Source of the DNA: an uncultured Clostridia bacterium
Lineage (GTDB): Bacteria > Bacillota > Clostridia > Christensenellales > CAG-138
NCBI GenBank assembly: GCA_937915925.1
Contig: CALGGM010000069.1
Coordinates: 1-36,076 of the forward strand
DNA length: 36,076 nt
Direction of reading: 5' to 3'
Both the position numbers and the translations under genes were made by a program. Under the pieces are notes generated by a model. It did not search any database, was not told the DNA's origin, and saw only the letters and a program-made list of their open reading frames with translations. Shown piece by piece: positions 6,859-14,900 of the stretch (its first letter is position 1; every line of letters begins with the position of its first letter).

Positions 6859-8442
6859 TCAGTTCTGCTTTGTCAGAACGAGAATGCCGTCGGAAAGGGT
6901 GACGACGTCTGACGTCCACTGCACGTTTTCGCGGTTTTCCGGTTCAACAAGACGTTCGTTGACCTTCAAGGGAATCCGGGTGTCGCCAACCATCATGGCG
7001 TTGAAGGCGTGCAGCTCCGGAATGATGCGGACCGTCTTGATCGCGTCCGTCCGGTCATACGGGAATTCCGATGAGTCGATCGAAAACTCCAGCGTTCGCG
7101 CATCGAGTTCTTTGAATCCCACGGAAGAGGCATAGTGCTTTCCGTCGATCTCCATCTCAAAGTTCAGCGTGTGCAAAAGCGCTGCTGCCATTTCATCCGT
7201 CCAGTCATTCGGCAGCGTAAAGCGGATCCGAATGTCATGCACGCCGATTCCGTCGATATACGCTCCGTCCTCCAGCGTCATCTTTACGCCGTTCAGATCG
7301 GCGGGCAGGTTGATTGCTGCAAACGCTCTGTCCGCGTAGTCGGTCTTGATCCGTTCCGTGTACGTCAGCGTTACCGGAAGCGGCCCGAACGTGACGGACG
7401 CGTGCTCAGCGGTCAGCGGGGTCTTTTCAAGACTGTCGACGGCGTTGAGATTGAAGCGCGTCGTGCCGAGCTCGGCCTCGAGATGCACCGTTTCATCCGG
7501 AATGGTGCTGATCGCGCGATAGACGACCTCCGCCGTCAGGATCCCGTGCTCATCCGTCTGCGATGCGAGATAGTCGCGCGCATTGCGGATTTCGGTCTTT
7601 CCGTCCTGCTTGACCGCGATCGTGTCGCCGGCATAAAACTGCACAACGCCGGTCAGCGTGCTGCCCGAAAGCCATTGGATGGAATCGCGGCTGATCGCCT
7701 CGCGATCGGCGTCGGAAAGCGGATCCTCGCCGTACTCGTCATAATTGCGGTCGAGCGCTGCCATAAAGTCCGGATTCGCGTCGAGCGCGGAAACATACAT
7801 TCCATTGATTTCCGTGCCGTCAGCAAAGCGTAGGAAATACTGTCCCATGCTCTCCTCAAAGAACGACATCGTGCCGTTTGTGAATTCCTCCGGAGCCTTG
7901 CCGTCCTCCCAGAATTCGCCGATCTGCTCGGTCGGAACGCGCGTCTGTGTTGCGCTGCCGCCGGTGTACGCATCGACCTCGGGGAGCGCGGTCAGCCCGT
8001 GCAGCGTGACCGTGAAGTACAGTTGCTCGCCGTCATACATCGTTTCGCCGAGATCGATCTGGAACTCTTCCGCAATCTGCTGCCAGATCGGCGCGTCGTC
8101 GACCGAAATGATCCGGTTTTTGCGCGGCGCGTCGTCTTCGGGCGGCAGGATCAGCGAATCGATCGCTTCGTTCGGCGTACGCGTTTCGGGATCCTCCGTG
8201 AGATACTGCTCCGGACGCTCAATGTGAAGCCAGCGAAATACCTCCGCTCTTGCCTGCGGGATCGCAAGCACTGTGCCGCAAAGGAGCACAAGGCTTGCCG
8301 CGATCGGCAAAAGGATCTTTGTCCACGCGACGCGTTTGCCCTGCTTTGCGGGCGCTGCGTGCAGCGCCGCGCGGCGGATGGACTCCTTATCGATCAGTTC
8401 GTTTTCCGCGAAGGAAAGAATCTGTTCTGCTTTGTTTTTCAT
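6859..8442 (-). CDS. DUF4179-type anti-sigma factor
   Basis: This 527-residue single-pass membrane protein has a cytoplasmic N-terminus of about 38 residues with an AENELIDKESIRRAAL segment. One membrane helix follows near residues 42-62 (ILLPIAASLVLLCGTVLAIP). The large extracytoplasmic region starts RAEVFRWLHIERPEQYL, the usual entry to DUF4179. It directly follows an ECF sigma gene with an ATGA overlap and has a strong GGAGGAG ribosome binding site. The family is thought to hold the partner sigma factor inactive until an envelope signal is sensed. The C-terminal beta-rich region is unassigned. Confidence 0.88.
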   Translation of the reverse strand: MKNKAEQILSFAENELIDKESIRRAALHAAPAKQGKRVAWTKILLPIAASLVLLCGTVLAIPQARAEVFRWLHIERPEQYLTEDPETRTPNEAIDSLILPPEDDAPRKNRIISVDDAPIWQQIAEEFQIDLGETMYDGEQLYFTVTLHGLTALPEVDAYTGGSATQTRVPTEQIGEFWEDGKAPEEFTNGTMSFFEESMGQYFLRFADGTEINGMYVSALDANPDFMAALDRNYDEYGEDPLSDADREAISRDSIQWLSGSTLTGVVQFYAGDTIAVKQDGKTEIRNARDYLASQTDEHGILTAEVVYRAISTIPDETVHLEAELGTTRFNLNAVDSLEKTPLTAEHASVTFGPLPVTLTYTERIKTDYADRAFAAINLPADLNGVKMTLEDGAYIDGIGVHDIRIRFTLPNDWTDEMAAALLHTLNFEMEIDGKHYASSVGFKELDARTLEFSIDSSEFPYDRTDAIKTVRIIPELHAFNAMMVGDTRIPLKVNERLVEPENRENVQWTSDVVTLSDGILVLTKQN

Positions 8443-8951
8443 AGTGTGTTCTCCTCCTGAAGGGTCGTTCTGAGCTTCTTCCGGACGCGGGCGAGCTTCG
8501 ATTTGACGCCGATCGCCGTCGTGCCGGTCTCCTCTGCGATGTCGCCGAGCTTCATGCCGTATCCGTAATACAGGATGAACATGCGCTGCGTGCTTGGGGT
8601 TTCGTGCTTCAGCACCGCGAGGACGTCGCTGATCGCCGCATGATCGAGGCTCAGGTCCTCCACGGACAGGTCGTCCGCCATGTCGGAGATGACCTCGAGC
8701 GGAACCGTTTTTCGCTTGGCGCCGGATCGGTAATAGCTTGCAATTTCATGCTTCAGCGTCGTAAACAGATACGCCTTCGGATCGCGGATCGCGCTTGTGC
8801 CTTTCTTGACGAGCGTCCGGTAGAACTGCGCGTAGGTGTTTTGCAACAGATCGTGCGCGTCCTCCAACGGCGCTTTCAAAAGGCAGTAGCGCATCAGCTC
8901 GCGAAACGTCGCGTCGTATACGGTATTGAATGTTTCGGTTACATCTTTCAT
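8439..8951 (-). CDS. ECF RNA polymerase sigma factor
   Basis: This 170-residue protein has region 2 (FRELMRYCLLKAPLEDAHDLLQN, then DPKAYLFTTLKHEIASYYR) and region 4 (TQRMFILYYGYGMKLGDIAEETGTT with VKSKLARVRKKL as recognition helix). I chose the ATG at 8951, preceded by AAGGAG at 8-base spacing, over an in-frame ATG at 8975. It is co-transcribed and translationally coupled with its DUF4179 anti-sigma gene. An ECF-type promoter lies just upstream, so positive autoregulation is likely. Confidence 0.93.
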   Translation of the reverse strand: MKDVTETFNTVYDATFRELMRYCLLKAPLEDAHDLLQNTYAQFYRTLVKKGTSAIRDPKAYLFTTLKHEIASYYRSGAKRKTVPLEVISDMADDLSVEDLSLDHAAISDVLAVLKHETPSTQRMFILYYGYGMKLGDIAEETGTTAIGVKSKLARVRKKLRTTLQEENTL

Positions 8952-8986
8952 AAGGGTTTCTCCTTGGTTTTTCACGGCCGTTCACT

Positions 8987-9018
8987 TATATAGACGTTTG
9001 AACCGCGCAAAAGGTATC
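8987..9018 (-). promoter_or_regulatory. Candidate autoregulatory ECF promoter
   Basis: On the minus strand a GATACC -35-like element (9013-9018) followed by TTTT is separated by 16 bases from a CGTCTATATA -10 element (8987-8996). A CGTC -10 with an ACC -35 at this spacing is characteristic of ECF sigma promoters, and the sigma gene follows 36 bases later. Confidence 0.5.
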
Positions 9019-9065
9019 GCAGAGAGGAAAAATATTGTCATCATGTTGTGCCAAAACCGGATTTT

Positions 9066-9100
9066 TAAAGATAAAAGAACGGACAGCCGAAGCTGCCCGT
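9066..9100 (-). terminator. Intrinsic terminator after the lipoprotein gene
   Basis: The minus-strand RNA ACGGGCAGC-UUCG-GCUGUCCGU forms a 9-bp stem (one G-U pair) capped by a stable UUCG tetraloop and is followed by UCUUUUAUCUUU. It lies 23 bases beyond the stop at 9124. Confidence 0.9.
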
Positions 9101-9123
9101 GCGCGGAAAGAATGATCGCTGCA

Positions 9124-9903
9124 TTATTCCTCAGGGATCGGATGAATGTCGATGTTGAGCACCACGTTCGTCACCGTTGCCGTGTTCGAGGAGGCTGAAT
9201 AGGAAAGCGTAATGTCGAGGGATTTGAGCGTTTCCGTCTCGCCGCTCTGCACCGTGCTGTACATTTGAACCGTGATTTCCGTATCATATTCACTTGCGGT
9301 GAGCCCCATAATGCCTTCCCAATCTTCGGAAGCGAAGAGCGAAAGAACGTCCTTGAGCGTCGAAGCTTCGGTGATCCCCGCGTAATCGAAGGGGATCGTA
9401 TACTCGTTGAAGCCTCCCTGGAAACCGACGATGACCGCGTCGTCGAGCGGTATGTCCTGATCGGTGTCATTTCCGGCTGTCGTGATGGTCAGCGACTTCA
9501 AACCGTCGGAAATATTGATCATCAGAGCATAGCTGGGTTCAATAACATCCGAGCCCGATTCGATGTTCAATCCGAGCTCCTTGAGCTCTTTAACGGTTAC
9601 CTGACCGATCGTGAACGATTTGCCGTCGACCGTTAAGGCTTCGGGAATTGTCGCGCCGTCGGCAGCTCCGCTGAAAAACCAGTGGCGCTGCGGATATTCG
9701 GGATCCTCCGTGTCCGTCTGCACTTCCGCTTTCGATGCGTCGATGAGCGATTCGATATACGCGGAAGCCATATCAAACCGTTCCTCAATGGTGTGCTCCG
9801 AGTCATCGGCGGCAGGTGCTTCGACGGGATTTGCGGTTGCAGTACAGCCGAGCATGCAGATCGCAAGAAGAAGCGAGAGAATCATTATGACTTGTTTTTT
9901 CAT
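9124..9903 (-). CDS. Secreted lipoprotein of unknown function
   Basis: This 259-residue protein starts at the ATG at 9903 (AGGAG upstream). The signal peptide ends in a lipobox CMLGC (Cys20). The mature part has a helical segment (residues 37-55), then beta-rich sequence with a VDGKSFTIGQVTVKEL motif near residue 92, and repeated DITLSYSAS-like strands at the end. I do not recognise a named family. It follows the sigma/anti-sigma operon on the same strand but lies upstream of it and has its own terminator, so it is probably a separate unit. It may be an envelope protein controlled by the neighbouring ECF sigma factor; that is a guess. Confidence 0.75.
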   Translation of the reverse strand: MKKQVIMILSLLLAICMLGCTATANPVEAPAADDSEHTIEERFDMASAYIESLIDASKAEVQTDTEDPEYPQRHWFFSGAADGATIPEALTVDGKSFTIGQVTVKELKELGLNIESGSDVIEPSYALMINISDGLKSLTITTAGNDTDQDIPLDDAVIVGFQGGFNEYTIPFDYAGITEASTLKDVLSLFASEDWEGIMGLTASEYDTEITVQMYSTVQSGETETLKSLDITLSYSASSNTATVTNVVLNIDIHPIPEE

Positions 9904-10023
9904 TTGTTTTTCTCCTGAATAGATTTGGCGGAAGTTATGGAAATCTTCCGACATTAGAAGGAATTTTACGATAAAAAGGCGCAGAATGACAGGACCTTCT
10001 GAACAGCCCCTCATTGAGAATTC

Positions 10024-10491
10024 TCAAAGGATCTTACACACGTCGATCCACTCTGCGTCGGGACACGCCCGTTCGAGATCGGCGATGGACAGCCGCACCG
10101 CGCTGTGATCCGTGCCGGCGGCGGGGTAGACGGTTTCGTGAAGCTTGAGGCTTTCGTCGAGATACACGCGCACGCCCTCATTGACGCCGAACGGGCAGAC
10201 GCCGCCGACCGCGTGACCGATCAGCGCTTCGACATGCTCCTGCGGGATCATTTTCGCCTTGCACGAAAAGCGCGCCTTGTACTTTGCGTTGTCGATGCGT
10301 GCGGTGCCTTCGGCAAGGATCAGCACCGGCTGATCGCCCTGCAGAAAGGAAAGCGTCTTTGCGATCATGCCCGGCGCGCAGCCGAGCGCCTCCGCCGCCT
10401 GTTCGACCGTTGCGCTGCTGTGATCGGGAATGATGATGCGATCGGCAAAGCCGACGCTTCTTAAATATGCGGTTGCGCGTTCGAGTGACAT
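10024..10491 (-). CDS. YbaK/EbsC-family aminoacyl-tRNA deacylase
   Basis: This 155-residue single-domain protein starts at the ATG at 10491 with GGGAG 5 bases before it. Family landmarks are SATVEQAAEALGC, the catalytic-type lysine in IAKTLSFL, LILAEGTARIDNAKYKARF and the glycine-rich AVGGVCPFGV. The group (YbaK, ProX, EbsC) removes mischarged amino acids from tRNA, mainly Cys or Ala from tRNA-Pro. The longer upstream reading frame runs into repeat sequence and is not coding. Its stop codon lies inside the 14-bp palindrome TTGAGAATTCTCAA (10014-10027). Confidence 0.9.
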   Translation of the reverse strand: MSLERATAYLRSVGFADRIIIPDHSSATVEQAAEALGCAPGMIAKTLSFLQGDQPVLILAEGTARIDNAKYKARFSCKAKMIPQEHVEALIGHAVGGVCPFGVNEGVRVYLDESLKLHETVYPAAGTDHSAVRLSIADLERACPDAEWIDVCKIL

Positions 10492-10518
10492 ATCTGCTCC
10501 CATTCGTTGATTTTTCCC

Positions 10519-10547
10519 AGTATACCAAATCTCCAGGAAAAACGCAA
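10519..10547 (-). promoter_or_regulatory. Promoter of the YbaK-type gene
   Basis: The minus strand has TTGCGT (10542-10547), a 17-base spacer and TATACT (10519-10524), 28 bases before the start codon. Confidence 0.6.
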
Positions 10548-10849
10548 CCCGGGGGACGGGCGTTGCATAATGGCGCCGCGCATCCAAAAGCCTTCCCCTC
10601 GATGGGGAAGGTGGCGCCGTTAGGCGACGGATGAGGCGATACGCAGAAAAGCGTAAGCTTTTCGCGGATGATAACGCCCCCTCATCAGTCAGCTTCGGTT
10701 CCACTTCGCTACGCTCCGTTACAGCGGTAGATCGCGCGCTTCCCGCGCGTACCATCGACAGCTTCCCCACCCTGTGGGGGGGAAGCCTTTTGGCTACGTC
10801 GCGCACGATTGCATAAACGAATCGTAGGGGGCGACGACCTCGGCGCCCC

Positions 10850-10909
10850 GAGGAAGAGAAAAAGAAAAGAGAAGAGATAAGAGAGAAAAGAGAAAAGAAT
10901 AGGAAGGGG
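10850..10909 (+). repeat. 60-base almost pure purine tract
   Basis: Apart from two T residues, this run is entirely A and G (pattern GAAAAGAGAAGAGATAAGAG). It sits between a palindromic repeat and a strong hairpin. Such tracts can form triplex or unusual DNA structure; no coding role is seen. Confidence 0.7.
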
Positions 10910-10954
10910 TTCCAACGGAACCCCCAGCGTGTCAAAAAACCTTTTGACACGCTG
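10906..10954. repeat. Double hairpin, 8-bp and 13-bp perfect stems
   Basis: GGGGTTCC-AAC-GGAACCCC (10906-10924) is followed at once by CAGCGTGTCAAAA-AACC-TTTTGACACGCTG (10925-10954). A relative of the first hairpin occurs at 11213-11232. No gene is close enough to assign it as a terminator. Confidence 0.75.
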
Positions 10955-11109
10955 AGCAGGCTGTTGATAAGGGAGATAGAATCCGCGTTTTCGCGACGGA
11001 GCTATACTTACGTATGCGACCGAAGATGGCGACGCGCGAGTAACGCGCGACGTCACCGCTGTAACGGAGCGAAGCGGAGTGGTTAAGAAAACGCGGATAA
11101 TTTGCGGCG

Positions 11110-11145
11110 AAATAATAGAAAGAAAGGGCGCCCTCGCGCCCTTTC
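11110..11145 (-). terminator. Intrinsic terminator downstream of pepF
   Basis: GAAAGGGCGC-CCTC-GCGCCCTTTC gives a 10-bp perfect stem (11122-11145). On the minus strand it is followed by TTTCTATTATTT. It lies about 107 bases beyond the pepF stop. Confidence 0.75.
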
Positions 11146-11251
11146 ATCCTGCCAGTATTCATTTATAATATCTCGCTGCAAATGGTCTGACCCCTTTTGC
11201 GACAGCCTGAGGGGGGTCCAACGGAACCCCCTCCATGATTCTGCGTTCAAT

Positions 11252-13039
11252 TTACGCGTTCAGCTCTTTCAAAAGCGCTCTAAGCTCGCGCACGGAATCG
11301 CCGAAAACCTTCAGCGCATCCTTGACGGGCTGCGGGCTCGTGAGGTCGACGCCGGCAAGCTTCAGCTCGTTGAGCGGGTAATCGCTGCCGCCGGTGGTGA
11401 GGAACTTAAGATAGCCCTCGGCGTCGCCGGTCTCGACGATATGCGATGCGATCGCAACGGCGGACGAGAAGCCCGTCGCGTACTGGTAGACATAGAACGG
11501 GGTGTAGAAGTGCGGGATGAACGCCCACTCATAGGCGATGTTTTCCGGCACCTCGGCACCTTCGTAGTAGAGCTCGACGAGCGAACGGTAGATCGCCGTC
11601 AGCTTCTCCGCGGTCAGCGGTTCGCCGTTCTGGTACGCTTCGTGCGCTTTGCGCTCGAACTCCGCAAACAGCGTCTGACGGAACAGCGTCGTGCGGAAGC
11701 CCTCCAAGAAGTGGTTCAGCACGTACGCGCGGCGCGCCTTGTCGGTCTCGGTCTTTAAGAGGTACTTTGTCAGCAGCACCTCGTTGACCGTGGAGGCGAC
11801 CTCCGCGACAAAGATGCAGTAGTCATGGTTCATGTAGTCCTGCGTCGCGTCGGATTTATAGGAGTGCATCGCGTGACCGAGCTCATGCGCGACGGTGTAG
11901 GCGTCGTCAAGCGCGTCGGTGTAGTTCAAAAGCACGTACGGATGTACGCCGAAGACGCCGCAGGAGAACGCGCCGCTGCGCTTGCCCTTGTTCTCGTAAA
12001 CGTCCATCCAGTTCTCGGTGTACGCCTTGTCCAGAAGCTTCTGATACCCCTCGCCGAGCGGCAGCGTCGCCGCTTTGACGAGCTTCTTTGCTTCCTCGAA
12101 CGGGACCGTAAAGTCGACGTCCTTCACCATCGGGCAGTAGAGGTCGAACATGTCGATCTTCGAAAGCCCCAGCGCTTCCTTGCGAAGCTCGAGGTATTCG
12201 CGCATCGTAGGCAGGCTTTCGTGCACCGCCTCGATCAGGCTGTCGTAAACCGATACGGGGATGTTGTTGCGCGACAGCGCGGCTTCGCAGGAGCTTGCGT
12301 AATTGCGCACGCCGGATTCAAACCGCGAGATCTTGACGTTGCCGGAATACAGCGCGGCGAACGTGTTGATGTATTTTTTGTAGGTGCCGAACATGGCGTT
12401 GAAGGCTTCCTCGCGGACGGCGCGGTTCGCGCTCTCGCGGAAGACGCCGAAGTTGCCGCTGGTCAGCTGCACTTCATTGCCCTCTGCGTCGTGGATCTTC
12501 GGCAGCTCCATATCGACGTTCGTGAGCATCTCGTACGCGTCCTGCGGGGTCTGCGCGGCGTCGCCGAGCATCGCCAGCATGCGCTCGCGCTGCGCGTCGA
12601 GCTTGTGCGCGCGGGTACGGCTGAGGTTCTCGACCATGAAGCGGTACGGCTTCATCTCGTCCGGCGCGAGGAACTCGTTCATCTTCTCCTCGGGGATCGC
12701 AAGGATCTCCGGGTCCATGAACGCCACGGCGGAGGAGAAGCGCACGTACGCGCTGATCGCCTTTCCGTCCATCTCCTGATGCTTCGGCTCGGAGCCGTCG
12801 GCGCAGCGGTGGAGGTTCGCATAGATGTAGACGCGTTCGAGCCGTTCCGCGACCGCGTTGACGGCGTCGACGCCCGCCTTGAAGCTTTCGCGCGAAGCGC
12901 CGAGCGTGCCTTCGATCGCGGCGATCTTTTCGATCTCCGCAACGACCGCGTTCAGCTCCGCTTCCCACGCCTCGTCGCTTGCGTACATGTGCGTAAAGTC
13001 CCACTGGAATTTCGGGTCCATGTCTTTTCTTGCCTGCAT
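11252..13039 (-). CDS. pepF: Oligoendopeptidase F (M3 metallopeptidase)
   Basis: This 595-residue cytosolic zinc peptidase matches the usual 600-residue length of PepF. The zinc-binding HExxH motif is HELGHAMHS near residue 385, with the third ligand region EVASTVNEVLL about 30 residues later. The C-terminus has the AYEWAFIPHFYTPFYVYQYATG block typical of the family. It cleaves short peptides and helps recycle them. The start at 13039 has AAGGAG at 8-base spacing. A strong promoter lies just upstream, after the winged-helix gene, so pepF can be expressed alone. Confidence 0.95.
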   Translation of the reverse strand: MQARKDMDPKFQWDFTHMYASDEAWEAELNAVVAEIEKIAAIEGTLGASRESFKAGVDAVNAVAERLERVYIYANLHRCADGSEPKHQEMDGKAISAYVRFSSAVAFMDPEILAIPEEKMNEFLAPDEMKPYRFMVENLSRTRAHKLDAQRERMLAMLGDAAQTPQDAYEMLTNVDMELPKIHDAEGNEVQLTSGNFGVFRESANRAVREEAFNAMFGTYKKYINTFAALYSGNVKISRFESGVRNYASSCEAALSRNNIPVSVYDSLIEAVHESLPTMREYLELRKEALGLSKIDMFDLYCPMVKDVDFTVPFEEAKKLVKAATLPLGEGYQKLLDKAYTENWMDVYENKGKRSGAFSCGVFGVHPYVLLNYTDALDDAYTVAHELGHAMHSYKSDATQDYMNHDYCIFVAEVASTVNEVLLTKYLLKTETDKARRAYVLNHFLEGFRTTLFRQTLFAEFERKAHEAYQNGEPLTAEKLTAIYRSLVELYYEGAEVPENIAYEWAFIPHFYTPFYVYQYATGFSSAVAIASHIVETGDAEGYLKFLTTGGSDYPLNELKLAGVDLTSPQPVKDALKVFGDSVRELRALLKELNA

Positions 13040-13067
13040 GTTCGTTCTCCTTTGTTTACTTTCCTTC

Positions 13068-13096
13068 AGTATACCGCGTTTTATCGCTGTTGTCCA
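13068..13096 (-). promoter_or_regulatory. Promoter of pepF
   Basis: The minus strand has TGGACA (13091-13096), a 17-base spacer and TATACT (13068-13073), 28 bases before the pepF start codon. Confidence 0.75.
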
Positions 13097-13100
13097 CGGG

Positions 13101-13331
13101 TTACGGAGATTTTTTCAGCGAATACACCGTCGCCCGTCCGCGCCGCACGCACGCGATCGGAAGCCCGTAGCGCCGCAAAAGCTTCAGGTCGTCTGAAACA
13201 CTCTTGCGCTCGGCGGAAATGCCGTGCCGCTGCAAGCGCTCCAAAAGCTCCTTCATCGTCACCGGTCTGCCCTCCGAAAGAATGTCCTTCACATACAGGA
13301 TCTTCAGCTTTCCGTTCGGTTTCTTCGCCAT
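13101..13331 (-). CDS. Small winged-helix protein, WYL-regulator-like N-terminal domain only
   Basis: This 76-residue protein looks like a stand-alone winged helix: KLKILYVKDIL, then VTMKELLERLQRHGISAERKS and DDLKLLRRYG, with a basic wing ending in TVYSLKKS. The pattern resembles the DNA-binding part of WYL-domain regulators of the DeoR type, without the WYL sensor. The start at 13331 follows an AAGGAGG site that is buried in a 16-bp hairpin. It sits between the MATE and pepF genes and may regulate one of them. The target is unknown. Confidence 0.75.
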   Translation of the reverse strand: MAKKPNGKLKILYVKDILSEGRPVTMKELLERLQRHGISAERKSVSDDLKLLRRYGLPIACVRRGRATVYSLKKSP

Positions 13332-13333
13332 AT

Positions 13334-13404
13334 AAAAACGCCCTCCTTTCCGCTTTTCGGGATCAGTATCGCACGGGATCTGTCCCATAAAGCGGAAAGG
13401 AGGG
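13334..13404 (-). terminator. 16-bp hairpin and U-tract overlapping the winged-helix RBS
   Basis: On the minus strand CCCTCCTTTCCGCTTT (13389-13404) and AAAGCGGAAAGGAGGG (13341-13356) are perfect complements around a 32-base loop, followed by CGTTTTT. The left arm begins 3 bases after the MATE stop. The right arm is the AAGGAGG ribosome binding site of the next gene. It can act as the MATE terminator, as a block to translation of the winged-helix gene, or both. Confidence 0.75.
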
Positions 13405-13407
13405 GGG

Positions 13408-14817
13408 TTACGCTTGGATCGCTTTGCCGCTGTTCAGCACCGTTCTGTCAAGGTACAGCAGCACGGCGCAGGAGAGCACAAAGGTCAGCACGTCGGAAAC
13501 GGGCATGGAATACAGCACGCCGTTCAGTCCGAAGAACAGCGGAAGCAGCAGCGCAAACCCGACGCCGAATACGACCTCGCGCACAACGGAGAGCATCGCG
13601 GAGAGAAACGCCTTGCCCATCGACTGCAGGAAGATGAACGTCGCCTTGTTCACGCATGCGAGCACCGTCATGCAGAGATAGATGCGGAACGCCTTGACCG
13701 CAAAGTCCGTGTACGCCGCGCTTTCGTTCGCCGCGCCGAACATGCCGATCAGCGCGCGCGGGAACAGCTCCACGACGAGCAGCGCGATCGCGCCGAGCAC
13801 GGCTTCGGAGGCGAGCAGCATGCGTAAAAGCGCCTTCACGCGATCGAAGCGCCCCGCACCCGCGTTGTAGCCTGCGATCGGAATGCAGCCTGCCGCCATG
13901 CCGATCGAGATCGAGATCACGATCTGAAACACCTTCATCACGATGCCCACGACCGCCATCGGGATCTGCGCGTACGCCTCCTGCTCGAACAGCGGGTCCT
14001 TCGCGCCGTACACGCGCAGCATGTTGTTGATCGCCGCCATCGCCGCGACGAGCGAGATCTGCGCAAGAAAGCTCGTAAGCCCCAGCGCGAGCACGCGCCT
14101 TAATACCCGCCATGCGGGACGAAAACTTACGCGGTGCAGGCGGATCGATTTCAGCCGGAACAGATACCCGAACTCGAGCGCCGCGGTCAGGATCTGCCCA
14201 AGCACCGTCGCGACCGCCGCGCCCGTCATGCCCCAGTGGAACGCGTAAAGAAACAGCGGGTCGAGGATCAGGTTCACGACCGCGCCCGAGACCGTGGCGA
14301 CCATCGCAAAGCGTGGGCTGCCGTCGGCGCGGACGATGGGGTTCAGCGCTTGCCCGAACACGTAAAACGGGATGCCGAGCGCGATCCAAAAGAAGTATTC
14401 CTTTGCATAGGCGAAGGTCTCCGCGTTGACGCGTCCGCCGAACATCGAGAGCAGCGCGTCGGAGCAGAGCAGGTATACAAGCATCAGCGCGACGCCCGAC
14501 GCCGCGGACGCGCCGATCGCGTTGCCGACGCTCTTTGCCGCGTCGTCCGTGTTTCCGCCGCCGATCGCCATGGACACGAACGAGCAGCAGCCGTCGCCGA
14601 TCATGACGGCGATCGCGAGCGCGACGACCGTGAGCGGGAAGACGACCGTGTTTGCGGCGTTGCCGAACGAGCCGAGCTCGGGCGTATTTGCGATAAAGAG
14701 CTGATCGACGATGTTGTACAGCGCCGCCACCAGCAGTGAGATCGTGCAGGGAACGGCGTAGCGCGCCATCAGCCTGCCGATGTGTTCCGATTCCATAAAC
14801 CGTTGGTTCTGTTCCAT
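13408..14817 (-). CDS. MATE-family multidrug efflux transporter
   Basis: This 469-residue protein has about twelve hydrophobic segments. It starts at the ATG at 14817 (GGAG 5-6 bases upstream; the longer frame runs back through the leader). Family signs are HIGRLMARYAVPCTISLLVA and YNIVDQLFIAN in the first helices, a matching VMKVFQIVISISIGMAAGCIPI block at the start of the second half, and FFWIALGIPFYVFGQALNPIVRADG. MATE proteins export cationic drugs or metabolites using Na+ or H+. Its leader contains a terminator-like hairpin, so induced expression is likely. Confidence 0.93.
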   Translation of the reverse strand: MEQNQRFMESEHIGRLMARYAVPCTISLLVAALYNIVDQLFIANTPELGSFGNAANTVVFPLTVVALAIAVMIGDGCCSFVSMAIGGGNTDDAAKSVGNAIGASAASGVALMLVYLLCSDALLSMFGGRVNAETFAYAKEYFFWIALGIPFYVFGQALNPIVRADGSPRFAMVATVSGAVVNLILDPLFLYAFHWGMTGAAVATVLGQILTAALEFGYLFRLKSIRLHRVSFRPAWRVLRRVLALGLTSFLAQISLVAAMAAINNMLRVYGAKDPLFEQEAYAQIPMAVVGIVMKVFQIVISISIGMAAGCIPIAGYNAGAGRFDRVKALLRMLLASEAVLGAIALLVVELFPRALIGMFGAANESAAYTDFAVKAFRIYLCMTVLACVNKATFIFLQSMGKAFLSAMLSVVREVVFGVGFALLLPLFFGLNGVLYSMPVSDVLTFVLSCAVLLYLDRTVLNSGKAIQA

Positions 14818-14843
14818 AAAAAGCTCCGTTTCGAAAATTGCGC

Positions 14844-14881
14844 AAAAAAAGATGCGTAAGCCCTGTCCGGACTTACGCATC
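14844..14881 (-). terminator. Leader hairpin and U-tract before the MATE gene (candidate attenuator)
   Basis: The minus-strand RNA GAUGCGUAAG (14872-14881) pairs perfectly with CUUACGCAUC (14851-14860) over an 11-base loop and is followed by UUUUUUU. It begins about 13 bases after the start predicted from the promoter at 14901-14929 and ends 26 bases before the MATE start codon. It could instead be the terminator of the MoxR-DUF58 operon, whose last stop is 96 bases upstream. Confidence 0.8.
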
Positions 14882-14900
14882 CCGCTGCGCGACAAGTGAG

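Larger units (their letters stand above)
10565..11100. repeat. Long intergenic repeat block
   Basis: No gene is seen between 10548 and 11251. The block holds a pair of facing elements (AGCCTTCCCCTCGATGGGG near 10590 and TGTGGGGGGGAAGCC near 10773). It also holds a TTCGCTACGCTCCGTTACAG segment, a GTAGGGGGCGACGACC palindrome (10824-10850), a purine tract (10850-10909), two hairpins (10906-10954) and an inverted copy of the GTAACGGAGCGAAG segment (11030-11087). Confidence 0.75.

Noticed and set aside
10014..10027. 14-bp palindrome TTGAGAATTCTCAA as a terminator
   Set aside because: The stem would have no loop and there is no U-tract; it overlaps a stop codon and may be chance.
11825..13390. 521-residue open frame on the plus strand
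   Set aside because: It is the antisense of pepF, whose frame holds HExxH and other family motifs.
14851..14881. Known riboswitch before the MATE gene (guanidine or preQ1 type)
   Set aside because: Only a single simple hairpin with U-tract is visible; the conserved loops of those classes are absent.
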